A stretch of 64,000 nucleotides of DNA from Rhizobium leguminosarum (GTDB lineage Bacteria > Pseudomonadota > Alphaproteobacteria > Rhizobiales > Rhizobiaceae). A program made the translations under genes and the position numbers. The notes beneath the pieces are model-generated. The model was given only the letters and a program-made list of their open reading frames with translations. It had not been told where the DNA came from and ran no database searches. The stretch spans positions 3,470,001 to 3,534,000 of the forward strand of contig NZ_CP016286.1 in the NCBI RefSeq assembly GCF_001679785.1, written 5' to 3'. Below, piece after piece: positions 27,372 to 36,986 of the stretch. The stretch's first letter is position 1; each line of letters starts with the position of its first letter.

Positions 27372-29278
27372 AGCACCGGCCACATCCGGACGATCGCGGC
27401 GAACCGATTCCAGTCCTTGCGTGCAGAAGGCGTCCAGGCAGCCTCGGCGATTGCCGGGAGCCGCGGAAAAACCAGCCGGTTGAAATAGGCGCGGGAAAGG
27501 AAGTTCTCGGTCCAGATGCAGGCCTGGATGCCGCGCATCTTCTCCTGCAGCGCCTCCGGCAGCTCGCCCTCGGCCTCGTAAGCGTAGGTATGTTCCGGCG
27601 GTGCGTAGCCCGCCCAGCTGGCGCCGGGCTCGGCCCAGGCCTCTGCCTGCGCCATGTCGAGATAGTAGGCCTGCCCCGGCGTCATTACCACGTCATAGCC
27701 CTCCTGCGCGAGCTCGATGCCGACCTCGGACCTTTCCCAGGCCATCAGCAGCGTGCCGTCGCGGTCGACGCCGCCGCCATGCGAGACCTCGTTCCAGCCG
27801 ACGAGTTTCCTGCCGCGCTCCGACAGCATGGCTTTGATACGTTTCAGGAAATAGGATTGCAGCTCGGCGGTGCCGGCCAGGTTCTCCCGCTCCATCAGTG
27901 CCTTGCAAAGCGGCGAGGAAAGCCAGGAGCCATGCGCCACTTCGTCGCCGCCGATATGGAGATATTCGCCGGGAAACAGGGTCACCATCTCGTCGAACAC
28001 CTTGCCGAGAAATTCATAGGTGAATTCCACCGCCGGATTGAGGGCGTTGTTCGGATAACCCTGCACCGAGCGGTAGCTGTCCGGCGCCTCCTGCCCGTCG
28101 ACGAGCTCGGGCAGTGAGAACAGCGTCGCCATGCTGTGGCCCGGAATATCGATTTCCGGCACCACTTCGATATGCAGCGAGGCTGCATGCGCAACGATCC
28201 GCTTGGCGTCCTCCTGGGTGTAGTGGCCGGCGCGCGTTTGCGCCCCGTCGCCAAGCTGCGGCACGAGCACTTCATCCGGCCCGCGCCGGGCGCCGATCTC
28301 CGTCAGCGCGGGATAGGCCTTGATCTCCAGCCGCCATGCTTCGTCATCCGTCAGATGCCAGTGGAAGATGTTGAGCTTGTTCCAGGCGAGAATATCGATC
28401 AGCCGCACGACGTCCGCCACCGGATAGAACTGCCTGGACACATCGAGATGGCAGCCGCGCCAGTCATAACGCGGCTGGTCGGCGACCGTGCCGAAACTGG
28501 GGAATTTGAAGCGTTCGCGATCGGCGCGGGCGCCGTGGAGCAGTTGCGCCAGGCTGATCAGCCCGTAATGCCGCCCGGCGGCATCCGCACTGGAAAGCAC
28601 GATCTCATGCGCCGTAAAACGCAATTCATAGGCAAAGGCGGCGATCGACGATTCGGTGACGAAACGAATAGCCCGCCCGCCTTCGACGGCACTGAGGGAA
28701 AACGGCACGTCGTCGGCCAGGTAGAGCCGTTGGTAAAGCGCAAGAACCAGCGAGAGCGCCTTGACCGCATCGGGCCGCGTCCGCACGGCCGGATAGAGGA
28801 CGACCGGCAGCTCTCCCGCCTTCAGCCCGAGCGCCAGCGGCCAGGGCAGCAGCGAATAAGGTTCCTCGGCCCGGCCCGGCGGCAGAAGCGGCGGCGCCAC
28901 GCCGCCATCCCGGCCTTCGAGCACGAGATCGCCGAAACCAACAGAAACGTGGCGTCCGTCGCCAAGTGTCAGATAGGCCGACTTGACGCCTGATGTCATA
29001 TGTTTCGGCTCCCTGGTCAGCCCCTCGACGCTGAACCGCCAGCGCCCGCCGGGCGGCACGCTCAGGTCTTCAGGCGGCAGGAATTCATGGAAATGCGCGA
29101 CCTGCCGCTTGAGGCTGCCGCCATCGCAGACATGTTTGTCGGCAACCCGCGTCTCTGACGTATAGCCGAGCGAGAAGCCAGACAGCGGCTCGGTCGAAAG
29201 ATTGAAAAGCGTGAAGGTGAGGCGCCCGAAACTGCCCTCGATCGGGCTCCAGCTTGCTTCCAGATGATAATCGGCCAT
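27368..29278 (-). CDS. Beta-N-acetylhexosaminidase (GH20)
   Basis: 636 residues: an N-terminal beta-rich part (1-130), a GH20b-like domain (about 135-265) and the catalytic TIM barrel (about 268-600). The catalytic Asp-Glu pair is D445-E446 in HIGGDEVAHG; further active-site motifs are FHWHLTDDEAW and DIPGHS. It cleaves terminal GlcNAc/GalNAc from chito-oligosaccharides or glycans by substrate-assisted catalysis. No signal peptide is seen, so it is probably cytoplasmic and acts on imported oligosaccharides. It overlaps the convergent ROK kinase gene by 4 bp. Confidence 0.94.
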   Translation of the reverse strand: MADYHLEASWSPIEGSFGRLTFTLFNLSTEPLSGFSLGYTSETRVADKHVCDGGSLKRQVAHFHEFLPPEDLSVPPGGRWRFSVEGLTREPKHMTSGVKSAYLTLGDGRHVSVGFGDLVLEGRDGGVAPPLLPPGRAEEPYSLLPWPLALGLKAGELPVVLYPAVRTRPDAVKALSLVLALYQRLYLADDVPFSLSAVEGGRAIRFVTESSIAAFAYELRFTAHEIVLSSADAAGRHYGLISLAQLLHGARADRERFKFPSFGTVADQPRYDWRGCHLDVSRQFYPVADVVRLIDILAWNKLNIFHWHLTDDEAWRLEIKAYPALTEIGARRGPDEVLVPQLGDGAQTRAGHYTQEDAKRIVAHAASLHIEVVPEIDIPGHSMATLFSLPELVDGQEAPDSYRSVQGYPNNALNPAVEFTYEFLGKVFDEMVTLFPGEYLHIGGDEVAHGSWLSSPLCKALMERENLAGTAELQSYFLKRIKAMLSERGRKLVGWNEVSHGGGVDRDGTLLMAWERSEVGIELAQEGYDVVMTPGQAYYLDMAQAEAWAEPGASWAGYAPPEHTYAYEAEGELPEALQEKMRGIQACIWTENFLSRAYFNRLVFPRLPAIAEAAWTPSARKDWNRFAAIVRMWPVL

Positions 29279-29460
29279 GGTCGTGCGCTGCCTCGTCGCT
29301 GAGTGGCCGGGATCGCGGTTGGTCTCCCGGCATGCTTTCGCAGCTTAGCTTTTTCGAGGCGGCAATGGAAATCGGCGCGCAACTCCAAGACGGAGCAGGC
29401 AGTAAAGACTGCGCGGCGCTGTAGGCAGTGACGCACTTTGATGAGGAAGCTGTCACTTGC

Positions 29461-29491
29461 AAGGAAAACGGCGCGGCTTTCGCCGCGCCGT
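29461..29491 (-). terminator. Rho-independent terminator of the RND operon
   Basis: On the minus strand ACGGCGCGG pairs with CCGCGCCGT (9 bp, 29468-29476 with 29483-29491, loop of 6) and is followed by TTTTCC. It starts 2 bp after the permease stop. Confidence 0.85.
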
Positions 29492-29493
29492 CC

Positions 29494-32400
29494 TCACTCT
29501 GCTGCCAACGCCGGCGGATGTCTGTCATCCGCCTCTTCCTGGATGGCGTCGGCATGCTGGCCTGGCTCGTCCTTAGCCTTCGGCTCCCGGCCGAAGAAAA
29601 GGGCGTAACCGGCGGGCAGAACCAGAATGGTAAGCACGGTCGCAACCAGGATGCCGCCCATCATCGCGTAGGCAAGCGGACCCCAGAAGACACCGCGCGA
29701 GATCGGGATCAGCGCCAGCACTGCCGTCAGCGCCGTCAGCATGATCGGCCGGAAACGCCGCACGGCCGCGCCGACGATCGCCTCCTGCCGGTGCATGCCG
29801 GCCTTGATATCCTGGTCGATCTGATCGACCAGGATGATCGAGTTGCGCATGATGATGCCGAGCAGCGCGATGACGCCGAGGATCGCCACGAAGCCGAAGG
29901 GCGCGCCGCTGATCAGCAATGCGGCAGCAGCACCGATGATCCCGAGCGGACCGGTGGCGAGCACCAGCATCGCCTTGCCGAAATGCTGCAGCTGTATCAT
30001 CAACAGCACGATGATGACGGCGAGCATGATCGGCGCCTTGGCGGCGATCGACATCTGGCTTTCCGCCGCATCTTCGGCGCCGCCCTGGATCTCGACATTG
30101 TAGCCGGCAGGCAGGCTGTCGCGCAGGTCCTTCATGTCGGCATACATCTTCATTACCACGTCGTTCGGCTGCACATCGTCAGGCAGCGTGGCGCGCACGG
30201 TGATCGTCGGCAGGCGATTGCGCCGCCATTCGATGCCCTGCTCCATGACGGGCACGACCTTGGCGACCTGCGAGACAGGCACGAAGCCGCCGAAATCCGT
30301 CGGCACATAGACCGAGTTGACCGCCGACAGCAGCGAGCGGCTGGCATCCGGCTCGCGGGCGACGATCGAGACCGTCTCCTCACCATCGCGGAAATCGTCG
30401 AGCGCAGCCCCCGACATGGCGGTCTGCAGCATCTGGCGCACGCGCTGCGACGTGACGCCGAGTGCTCGGGCGCGGTCCTGGTCGATCACCAGCTTCATTC
30501 CCGGCACCTCTTCCAGCCAGTCGTCATGGATGGCGCCGAGCATGGGATTGGCCTGGAAGCGTGCCTTTACCTGATCGGCGATCTCCCTGACTTCCTGGCG
30601 GTCAGGCCCCATGACCCGCATCTGCACCGGCCAGCCGGTCGGCGGACCGAGGAAGAGGCGGTCGACCTTGCCGCGAATGTCGGGGAAGTCTTCCGCAAGG
30701 ATCGTCCGCAGCTTGACGATCAGCCGCTCGCGTGCCGGTTCGTCATTGGCCATGACGAGCAGCTGGGCGAAGTTCGGATTACGCAGCTGCTGGTCGAGCG
30801 GCAGGAAGAAGCGTGGCGCGCCTTCGCCGATATAGGTGGCGATGAACCGCTTGTCGGTATCATCCATCATCTTGGCTTCCAGCGCCTTTGCCTGCACCTC
30901 GACTTCCTTGATGCTGGTGCCCTCGGGCAGCCAGAGATCGACGAGGATTTCCGGCCGCGATGATTGTGGGAAAAAATTCTGCGGAATGAACTGGAAGGCC
31001 CAGAGGCTGGTGACGAAGGTGCCGAGCGTCAGCAGCAGCACGATGACCCGGTGGCGCACCGCCCAGCCGACCGTGCCCCGCAGCCGACGGTAGAAGCCGG
31101 TGTCGAAGGCGTCGTGATGCTTGCCGGCGTGATGGCGCTGCTTGAGGATCATATAGCCGAGCCACGGAGTGAAGTAGACGGCGACGAACCACGAGGTGAC
31201 AAGCGCGATGCCGACGACGTAGAACAGCGACCGCACATATTCGCCGGCCGTCGAGGCGGCGAAGCCGACCGGAATGAAGCCGGCCGTGGTGATCAGCGTA
31301 CCCGTCAGCATCGGGAAGGCGGTCGAGGAATAGGCGAAGCTTGCCGCCTCGATCTTGACGAGCCCCTCCTCCAGCTTTCGCTCCATCATCTCGACGACGA
31401 TCATTGCATCGTCGACGAGCAGGCCGAGCGCGATGATCAGCGCGCCGAGCGAGATGCGCTGCAGGTCGATGCCGAGTTCGTACATCAGCGCAAAGGTGGC
31501 GGCGAGCACCAGTGGAATGGCGATGGCGATGACGAGGCCCGATCGCCAGCCGATCGACACGAAGGAGACGACCAGCACGATGATGAGAGCTTCGCCGAGC
31601 GCATGCATGAATTCGCTGACCGCATCCGTCACCACGTCGGGCTGGTTGGCGATCTGATCGACGGCGACGCCATAGGGCAGCGCCTCCTCGAAGCGCTGAT
31701 AGGTCGTCTCCACGCCCTTGCCGACATCGGTCACATTGAAGCCCTTGGCCATCACGACGCCGACCTGAACGCTGTCGTGGCCGTTGAAACGGTACTTGCG
31801 CTGGTAGGGATCTTCGAGCCCGGAACTGACGGTGGCGATATCGCCGAGGCGCGTCACCTGGCCTCCGGCGCGAAGGCTGAGTTCGCGGATATCGGCTGCC
31901 TTCTTCACGTCGCCTTCGACCGATATGCGCACCGAGCGCAGGCCGGTATCAACCGAGCCGGCCGGATCGACATTGTTCTGGCCCTTGATGGCGTTCTGCA
32001 GATCGAGGATCGTCAGGCCGCGCTCGGCGAGCGCCTTGGATGAGACGTCGATATAGATCTTCTCAGGCTGGTCGCCGATGATGACGGCTTTCTCGACGCC
32101 CGGCGTCGTCAGCAGCATGTCGCGCGCCTGGATCGCGAATTTCTTCAGTTCCGGATAGGAATAACCGTCGCCGCTGATCGAATGCAGCGTGATGAAAGTA
32201 TCGCCGAACTCGTCGTTGAAATAGGGGCCGAGCAGGCCCTGCGGCAGCTCGTTGGAGATGTCGCCAACCTTCTTGCGTACCTGGTAGAAGGCATCCGCCA
32301 CCTCTTGCGAATTCGTGTCGCCCTTGACCTGTAGAGTGATGATCGCGCTGCCTGCCCGCGTATAGGACTTGACCCAGTCGATATGCGGCGTTTCCTGCAG

Positions 32401-32640
32401 CTTGCGCTCGATCTTGTTGACGACCTGATCTTCCATTTCCTGGATGGAAGCACCCGGCCAGATCGCCTGAACGACCATGACGCGGAAGGTGAATTCGGGA
32501 TCCTCGCGCTGGCCCATGCGCATCAGGCCGAGCACGCCGGTAATGATGATCAGCCCGAAGAGGAAGCGGGCGATGCTCGGATGTCCGATCGCCCAGCGCG
32601 ACAGATTGAAGGGCCGCTTTTCGGTGGTGGTGGCGTCCAT
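29494..32640 (-). CDS. RND efflux transporter permease (HAE1/AcrB-like)
   Basis: 1048 residues with the RND layout: TM1 (FLFGLIIITGVLGLMRMG), a first large periplasmic loop to about 335, six helices, a second loop and five more helices. The proton-relay aspartates in TM4 are present (LGLLVDDAMIVVEMME). It is a proton/drug antiporter that works with the adaptor encoded 26 bp upstream and an outer-membrane channel not encoded here. Substrates are unknown. It is the last gene of a TetR-adaptor-permease operon closed by a strong terminator. Confidence 0.95.
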   Translation of the reverse strand: MDATTTEKRPFNLSRWAIGHPSIARFLFGLIIITGVLGLMRMGQREDPEFTFRVMVVQAIWPGASIQEMEDQVVNKIERKLQETPHIDWVKSYTRAGSAIITLQVKGDTNSQEVADAFYQVRKKVGDISNELPQGLLGPYFNDEFGDTFITLHSISGDGYSYPELKKFAIQARDMLLTTPGVEKAVIIGDQPEKIYIDVSSKALAERGLTILDLQNAIKGQNNVDPAGSVDTGLRSVRISVEGDVKKAADIRELSLRAGGQVTRLGDIATVSSGLEDPYQRKYRFNGHDSVQVGVVMAKGFNVTDVGKGVETTYQRFEEALPYGVAVDQIANQPDVVTDAVSEFMHALGEALIIVLVVSFVSIGWRSGLVIAIAIPLVLAATFALMYELGIDLQRISLGALIIALGLLVDDAMIVVEMMERKLEEGLVKIEAASFAYSSTAFPMLTGTLITTAGFIPVGFAASTAGEYVRSLFYVVGIALVTSWFVAVYFTPWLGYMILKQRHHAGKHHDAFDTGFYRRLRGTVGWAVRHRVIVLLLTLGTFVTSLWAFQFIPQNFFPQSSRPEILVDLWLPEGTSIKEVEVQAKALEAKMMDDTDKRFIATYIGEGAPRFFLPLDQQLRNPNFAQLLVMANDEPARERLIVKLRTILAEDFPDIRGKVDRLFLGPPTGWPVQMRVMGPDRQEVREIADQVKARFQANPMLGAIHDDWLEEVPGMKLVIDQDRARALGVTSQRVRQMLQTAMSGAALDDFRDGEETVSIVAREPDASRSLLSAVNSVYVPTDFGGFVPVSQVAKVVPVMEQGIEWRRNRLPTITVRATLPDDVQPNDVVMKMYADMKDLRDSLPAGYNVEIQGGAEDAAESQMSIAAKAPIMLAVIIVLLMIQLQHFGKAMLVLATGPLGIIGAAAALLISGAPFGFVAILGVIALLGIIMRNSIILVDQIDQDIKAGMHRQEAIVGAAVRRFRPIMLTALTAVLALIPISRGVFWGPLAYAMMGGILVATVLTILVLPAGYALFFGREPKAKDEPGQHADAIQEEADDRHPPALAAE

Positions 32641-32666
32641 GGTCCTGTTCTCTCTTTATCGCGCGT

Positions 32667-33806
32667 TCAGCGGACAGTCTGGTCCGTGGCAGCCAGGGCC
32701 GACTGCTGGTCCGGCACCTTCACCTTCAGGTTTTCGCTCATGAACTGCGTGCCGGCCGAAACGACGAGATCGCCGGTATCGAGACCCTCGGTCACATGCA
32801 CGCCGTCGCCGGTGAAATCGGCCACCTTGATGTCGCGGCCATGCACAGTCGCCGTGTCGCGGTCGACGGTCCAGACCATCTGCTTACCGTCCTTTTCAGC
32901 CAGGGCGCTGAGCGGGATCGAGACATAGCTGTTGCCGTTGCTGACATCGGCCTCGATCGTCGCCGTCATGCCGAGCAACACCTGCGGATCGTTCGGCAGG
33001 CTCACCCGAACCGCAAAGGTACGCGACTGCTGGTCGGCGCTGCCGGAAACCTCGCGCACCTTGCCGTCGAGCACCAGCCTGTCGTCGGCCCAGAAGCTGG
33101 CCTTGACTGTCTTGCCCGGCTTGAATTCGGCAATGTCGTTTTCCGGAACCGCAATCTGCACTTCCTTTTCGCCGTCGACGGCAACGGCGACGACGGGAGT
33201 GCCCGATGCAACGACCTGGCCGACATCGGCATTGATCGTCGTGACAATCCCGTTGTGGTCGGCCTTCAGCTCTGCATAACTCACCTGGTTCTTCGCCTGA
33301 TCGAGCGCCGAGACGGCGGCATCGCGGCTTGAAACGGCCTGATCGTAACTGAGCGATGCTTGCTCGAGCTGGGATTTCGGCGAAACATTCTTGTCGAACA
33401 GCTGCTGATTGCGCTTGTTCACGAGATCCGCGGTTTCGACGCCTTTTTCAGCGGCTGCGAGATTGGCTTCCGCCGTCTTGACCGCCAGCTGGTAATCGAT
33501 GGAGTCCATCCGAGCGAGCACGTCGCCCGGCTTCACCTTGTCGCCGATATCGACGAGGCGTTCGGTGATCTTGCCGGCGACGCGAAATCCGAGGTTCATC
33601 TCCGTGCGCGCCTTGACCGAGCCCGAATAGTCGAGCTTGCGGGTGTCGCCGGCCTTGGCGATCTCGACGACCTTCACCGGCCGGATGACCTGCTTGACCT
33701 CAGCCTTCTCTTCCGAGCAGGCGGAAACGCCGATGCCGATGGCGCCGAAGAGCACGAGACTGGCGACGGACGGCATGCGATGGCTGAGGGTCTCGAGCGA
33801 AAACAT
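32667..33806 (-). CDS. RND efflux periplasmic adaptor (HlyD/MFP family) lipoprotein
   Basis: About 379 residues. The N-terminus has a lipoprotein signal with lipobox VSAC at about residue 30, then barrel-sandwich and coiled-coil hairpin regions (about 95-190, for example ANLAAAEKGVETADLVNKRN) and a beta-barrel. It links the inner-membrane pump to an outer-membrane channel. ATG 33806 is preferred (AGGAG upstream); a GTG three codons before is open. It lies between the tetR gene and the pump gene in one operon. Confidence 0.93.
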   Translation of the reverse strand: MFSLETLSHRMPSVASLVLFGAIGIGVSACSEEKAEVKQVIRPVKVVEIAKAGDTRKLDYSGSVKARTEMNLGFRVAGKITERLVDIGDKVKPGDVLARMDSIDYQLAVKTAEANLAAAEKGVETADLVNKRNQQLFDKNVSPKSQLEQASLSYDQAVSSRDAAVSALDQAKNQVSYAELKADHNGIVTTINADVGQVVASGTPVVAVAVDGEKEVQIAVPENDIAEFKPGKTVKASFWADDRLVLDGKVREVSGSADQQSRTFAVRVSLPNDPQVLLGMTATIEADVSNGNSYVSIPLSALAEKDGKQMVWTVDRDTATVHGRDIKVADFTGDGVHVTEGLDTGDLVVSAGTQFMSENLKVKVPDQQSALAATDQTVR

Positions 33807-33854
33807 CTTCCGCACTCCTGGATCGTTTGGGGTTTCGGCGGCCTCTGCCGCCCA

Positions 33855-34463
33855 TTATTTCTTCAGCGCCCTGATCACGTAATTGATCAGTTCGTCGACG
33901 CTCGCGCGGTTGGTTTTGGCAAGACATTGCGCCACCATCTGCGGATGGCAGAGTGTGTTCGTCGCCGCGCCGAAGCAGCGTGAGGCAACGACCGGGTCCT
34001 GCTCGGCAAATTCCCCGGCTGCAATGCCTTCGGCGATGATTTCGGCGATCAGGTCATGAACGCGATCCATGTGTTTTTCGATGACATGCCAGTCGCGCTC
34101 GATGGCGACGACGATCATCTCGTGTACCTTCATCTCGTCCAGCATCAGATCGAGCGTCAACTGATGCTGGGTCTCGACATAGCGGCGCAGCCGCTCGCTG
34201 GCGCTGATCGGCTGATGGCGGATGTCGTAGGCGATTTGATAGGCAGTCGCGAGCATGCGCCCGCAGAGCGCCTGGTGAATTTCGACTTTGGAGGCGAAGA
34301 AACGATAAATATTGGCCGGCGACATGCCGAGATCGCGGGCAATGTCGGCCACGGTTGTCTTGCTGTAGCCATAGTGCCGAAACAGCCGCTCGGCCGCATC
34401 GAGAATGCGCGTGACATTCTCCTGCCGCGCGATGTCCAGCGTATTTTCCGCGATGTCGTTCAT
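33855..34463 (-). CDS. TetR family regulator of the RND operon
   Basis: 202 residues. HTH at about 18-62 (TTVADIARDLGMSPANIYRF) and a C-terminal TetR_C domain of the type found in regulators of efflux genes. It lies 48 bp upstream of the adaptor gene on the same strand, so it is co-transcribed with the pump. A 13-bp perfect operator-like dyad starts 17 bp upstream of its start codon. Autorepression relieved by a pump substrate is the likely mode. Confidence 0.94.
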   Translation of the reverse strand: MNDIAENTLDIARQENVTRILDAAERLFRHYGYSKTTVADIARDLGMSPANIYRFFASKVEIHQALCGRMLATAYQIAYDIRHQPISASERLRRYVETQHQLTLDLMLDEMKVHEMIVVAIERDWHVIEKHMDRVHDLIAEIIAEGIAAGEFAEQDPVVASRCFGAATNTLCHPQMVAQCLAKTNRASVDELINYVIRALKK

Positions 34464-34480
34464 AAGTTTCGGGACCTGAA

Positions 34481-34516
34481 TTACGACTGACGATTTTCGA
34501 ATTTCGTCAGTCGTAA
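34481..34516. promoter_or_regulatory. TetR operator of the RND operon
   Basis: TTACGACTGACGA (34481-34493) and TCGTCAGTCGTAA (34504-34516) form a perfect 13-bp inverted repeat with a 10-bp spacer. Such a long exact dyad is very unlikely by chance and sits where the tetR-adaptor-pump promoter must be. Inner ACTGAC/GTCAGT half-sites could bind a dimer pair. Confidence 0.8.
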
Positions 34517-34675
34517 AATATCAGGCGTTATTTGTCAACAGGCTGTAGCGTAGCATAAGGCTTTGCGCAACGAGCGCAGTCCGGCGGAAGCAACAACTCG
34601 AGCCGGAATAGGGAACGCCGACAATGGGTGCACCAAATGGAAAGCGCCGCGGCACTTCGTTCATGGAGTGACGAG

Positions 34676-35107
34676 TCAGACGACCTTGACGTCGAGCGTG
34701 ATCGGAACGGAGGCGAGAGCCTTGGAAACCGGGCAGCCGGCTTTCGCCTTGTTGGCAAGTTCGGTGAAGGTCGCTTCATCGGCCCCGGGAATACGGCCGG
34801 AGAGCGAGAGATGGATGGCGGTGATGGCAAAGCCGCCCTCGACGCTTTCGAGCGTCACCTTGGCGGAGGTTTCCATATGCTCGGCGGTAAAGCCGGCTTC
34901 ACCGAGGATCAACGACAGCGCCATCGTGAAGCAGCCGGCATGGGCGGCACCTATCAGCTCTTCCGGGTTGGTGCCGGGGATGCCTTCGAAGCGGCTTGCA
35001 AAGCCGTAGGGATAGTCCTTCAGGGCGCCGCTCTGCGTCGAGATCAGGCCTTTGCCGTCCTTGAGGCCACCGGTCCAATGGGCCGAAGCCGTGCGATTGA
35101 TCTGCAT
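34676..35107 (-). CDS. osmC: OsmC family peroxiredoxin
   Basis: 143 residues, very close to E. coli OsmC along its length (GTNPEELIGAAHAGCF and AGFTAEH blocks). The catalytic cysteines are C59 (peroxidatic, HAGCF) and C125 (resolving, AGCPVS). It reduces organic hydroperoxides in the cytoplasm, usually induced by osmotic stress or stationary phase. It is monocistronic, flanked upstream by a palindromic repeat. Confidence 0.95.
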   Translation of the reverse strand: MQINRTASAHWTGGLKDGKGLISTQSGALKDYPYGFASRFEGIPGTNPEELIGAAHAGCFTMALSLILGEAGFTAEHMETSAKVTLESVEGGFAITAIHLSLSGRIPGADEATFTELANKAKAGCPVSKALASVPITLDVKVV

Positions 35108-35136
35108 GCCGTCCTCCTGTTTTCGATTGTGCTTTC

Positions 35137-35185
35137 AGAGCATGATGCCGAAAAGTGTGCGCGGTTTTCGGACAACATCATGCTC
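35137..35185. repeat. Intergenic palindromic repeat, copy C
   Basis: GAGCATGATG (35138-35147) pairs with CATCATGCTC (35176-35185), and inner CCGAAAA (35148-35154) pairs with TTTTCGG (35165-35171). Same nested layout as copies A and B. It lies 30 bp upstream of osmC. Confidence 0.7.
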
Positions 35186-35315
35186 CAACTGTTTGCAGAA
35201 AGCGGCAGGCCGCCGCTCCGTGCCTGCGGGAGATCAGATAGCCTTCCCGATGGGCAATATAATGCTCTATCCCGAGAAGACGACAGGCTTGTAAAAATAG
35301 CGGGATCGAAGCCCT

Positions 35316-36095
35316 TCAGGCGGGATGCTGCAGCACGCTGAGGCCGCCGTCGATCGTCAGGCAGGTGGCATTGATGAACGGGCATTCGTCGGAGATCATG
35401 AACACGGCCGCCATGGCGATCTCCTCCGGCGTCGCGATGCGTCCGCCGGGATGCAGCTTCATCGTCTCGGCCTTAGCCGCCTCCGGATCGGGAAAGCTGT
35501 TCCAGTAGTCGATCACCTTCTGCGTCGAGACATAACCCGGCGCCAGCGCGTTGACGCGGATATTGCGGGCGGCATATTCGAGCCCTAAGGACTTCGTCAT
35601 TCCGAGCAGGGCGTGTTTTGCCAGCGGATAGGGAAATGTGTGCGGGATGATGGTGAAAGCGTGCGTCGAGGCGATGTTGAGGATGACGCCGCCGCCCTGC
35701 TCGATGAGGCCCGGCAGCACCGCCCTACAGCAATTCCATGCGCCCTTCAGATTGATGTCGAAGCAGCGGTTCCATTCCTCGTCCGTCGTCTCGAGCGGCT
35801 CTGAAAAGACATTCACCCCGGCATTGTTGACGAGCGCGTTCAGCTGTCCGATTTCTTCATTCGCCTGAGCGACCAATGTCGTGATCGTTCCGGCATCGGT
35901 AATATCGGCCGGCAGATAACCAAGCCGGTCACCGCTGCTCTGAAGCTCTTTCGCCGCCCGCGCCAGCAGCGCTGCATCGCGATCGACGAGAAAGACGGCG
36001 GCATCCTCCCGCATGAAAGCCTTTGCGATCGCAAGGCCGATACCCTGCGCAGCACCTGTTATCAGGATGTTCTTGCCCCGCAGACGGCCGCCCAT
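35316..36095 (-). CDS. Short-chain dehydrogenase, probable aldose 1-dehydrogenase
   Basis: 259 residues. Rossmann motif TGAAQGIGLAIA, NNAGV, catalytic serine in IAST and YPLAK (Tyr-X3-Lys). It is the last gene of an operon with a CUT2 importer and a mutarotase, and D-galactonate dehydratase lies across the regulator. This context suggests oxidation of D-galactose (or L-arabinose) to the lactone, the first step of the De Ley-Doudoroff route. The start codon directly follows the epimerase stop (TAAATG). The substrate is an inference. Confidence 0.88.
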   Translation of the reverse strand: MGGRLRGKNILITGAAQGIGLAIAKAFMREDAAVFLVDRDAALLARAAKELQSSGDRLGYLPADITDAGTITTLVAQANEEIGQLNALVNNAGVNVFSEPLETTDEEWNRCFDINLKGAWNCCRAVLPGLIEQGGGVILNIASTHAFTIIPHTFPYPLAKHALLGMTKSLGLEYAARNIRVNALAPGYVSTQKVIDYWNSFPDPEAAKAETMKLHPGGRIATPEEIAMAAVFMISDECPFINATCLTIDGGLSVLQHPA

Positions 36096-36986
36096 TTATC
36101 CCTCCTCCGATTGAACCGGCAGCGCCGACATCAGGATCGTCACCGTGCCGGCAAGCGCCTCACCCGGCGCAAGCGGCGTGAGTCCACCGAAATCGGGAAG
36201 GTGGTGGCCGTTCGGCAGGTGGCTCATCGGCTCGAGGCAGAAGAAATCGCTCCGGTTGACCGGCATATACAGCATGAAGCGATCGAGCGCACCGCCGGCT
36301 TCCAACGCCGCCTGAATTCCAAGTTCCGGCCAGACGATCGCAGCCCGCCCATTCCAGCCCTCGAAGGCATTGTTCATCCATCTCTGCGGCAAGAGCTTTT
36401 CGGATCTGAAATCGAGATAGTCCGGCACAGGGCCAGGCATCTCTGGCAGATGATCCGGCCGCTCGCTCCAATAACGATCAGCCGCAATCGTCAGTCGCGT
36501 CTTTGGTGTGCGCGCGAAGAAGGGATGTTGACCGAGCCCGAAAGGAAGAGCCGCTTCGCCGCGGTTTTCCACGGAAAGTGTCAGCACCAGAGCATCGCCG
36601 ACGAGACGGATCTCCTGCCGGGTGAGATAGGCATAGGGTGAAACCCCGTCGGCGCTCCGGGAAAAGCAGAACTGCGCATGCTCCGCGCTGACATCTTCAA
36701 GCTGCCAGAGGCTGAGCCAGCCGTCGCCGTGCCGATAGAGCGGATCGGAAGTATTCGGCTGGAAGGCATAGTCGCGTCCGGCAAAGGACATGATATTGCC
36801 TTCCACGCGGTTGCCGAACGGCACCATCGCGAAATTCGCCATCATTCCTTCAGGGCCGCCGGCCGCCACGAGAAAGGGCACGCCTCGATAGGTCGCGGCG
36901 GTGACGGCCGCACCCCGACGGCTGACCCGGACGGCGAGATCGCCGTGCCTCAGTTCGATGTCATCGCCGGCTTGTCCCTGGTTCAT
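36096..36986 (-). CDS. Aldose 1-epimerase (mutarotase)
   Basis: 296 residues with the galactose-mutarotase fold. Conserved features are the substrate arginine in PFGNRVEG, histidine in GLGQHPFF and the glutamate in CLEPMSHLPNG. It interconverts alpha and beta anomers so that the dehydrogenase receives its preferred form. It overlaps araH by 4 bp and abuts the SDR gene without a gap, indicating tight co-expression. Confidence 0.92.
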   Translation of the reverse strand: MNQGQAGDDIELRHGDLAVRVSRRGAAVTAATYRGVPFLVAAGGPEGMMANFAMVPFGNRVEGNIMSFAGRDYAFQPNTSDPLYRHGDGWLSLWQLEDVSAEHAQFCFSRSADGVSPYAYLTRQEIRLVGDALVLTLSVENRGEAALPFGLGQHPFFARTPKTRLTIAADRYWSERPDHLPEMPGPVPDYLDFRSEKLLPQRWMNNAFEGWNGRAAIVWPELGIQAALEAGGALDRFMLYMPVNRSDFFCLEPMSHLPNGHHLPDFGGLTPLAPGEALAGTVTILMSALPVQSEEG

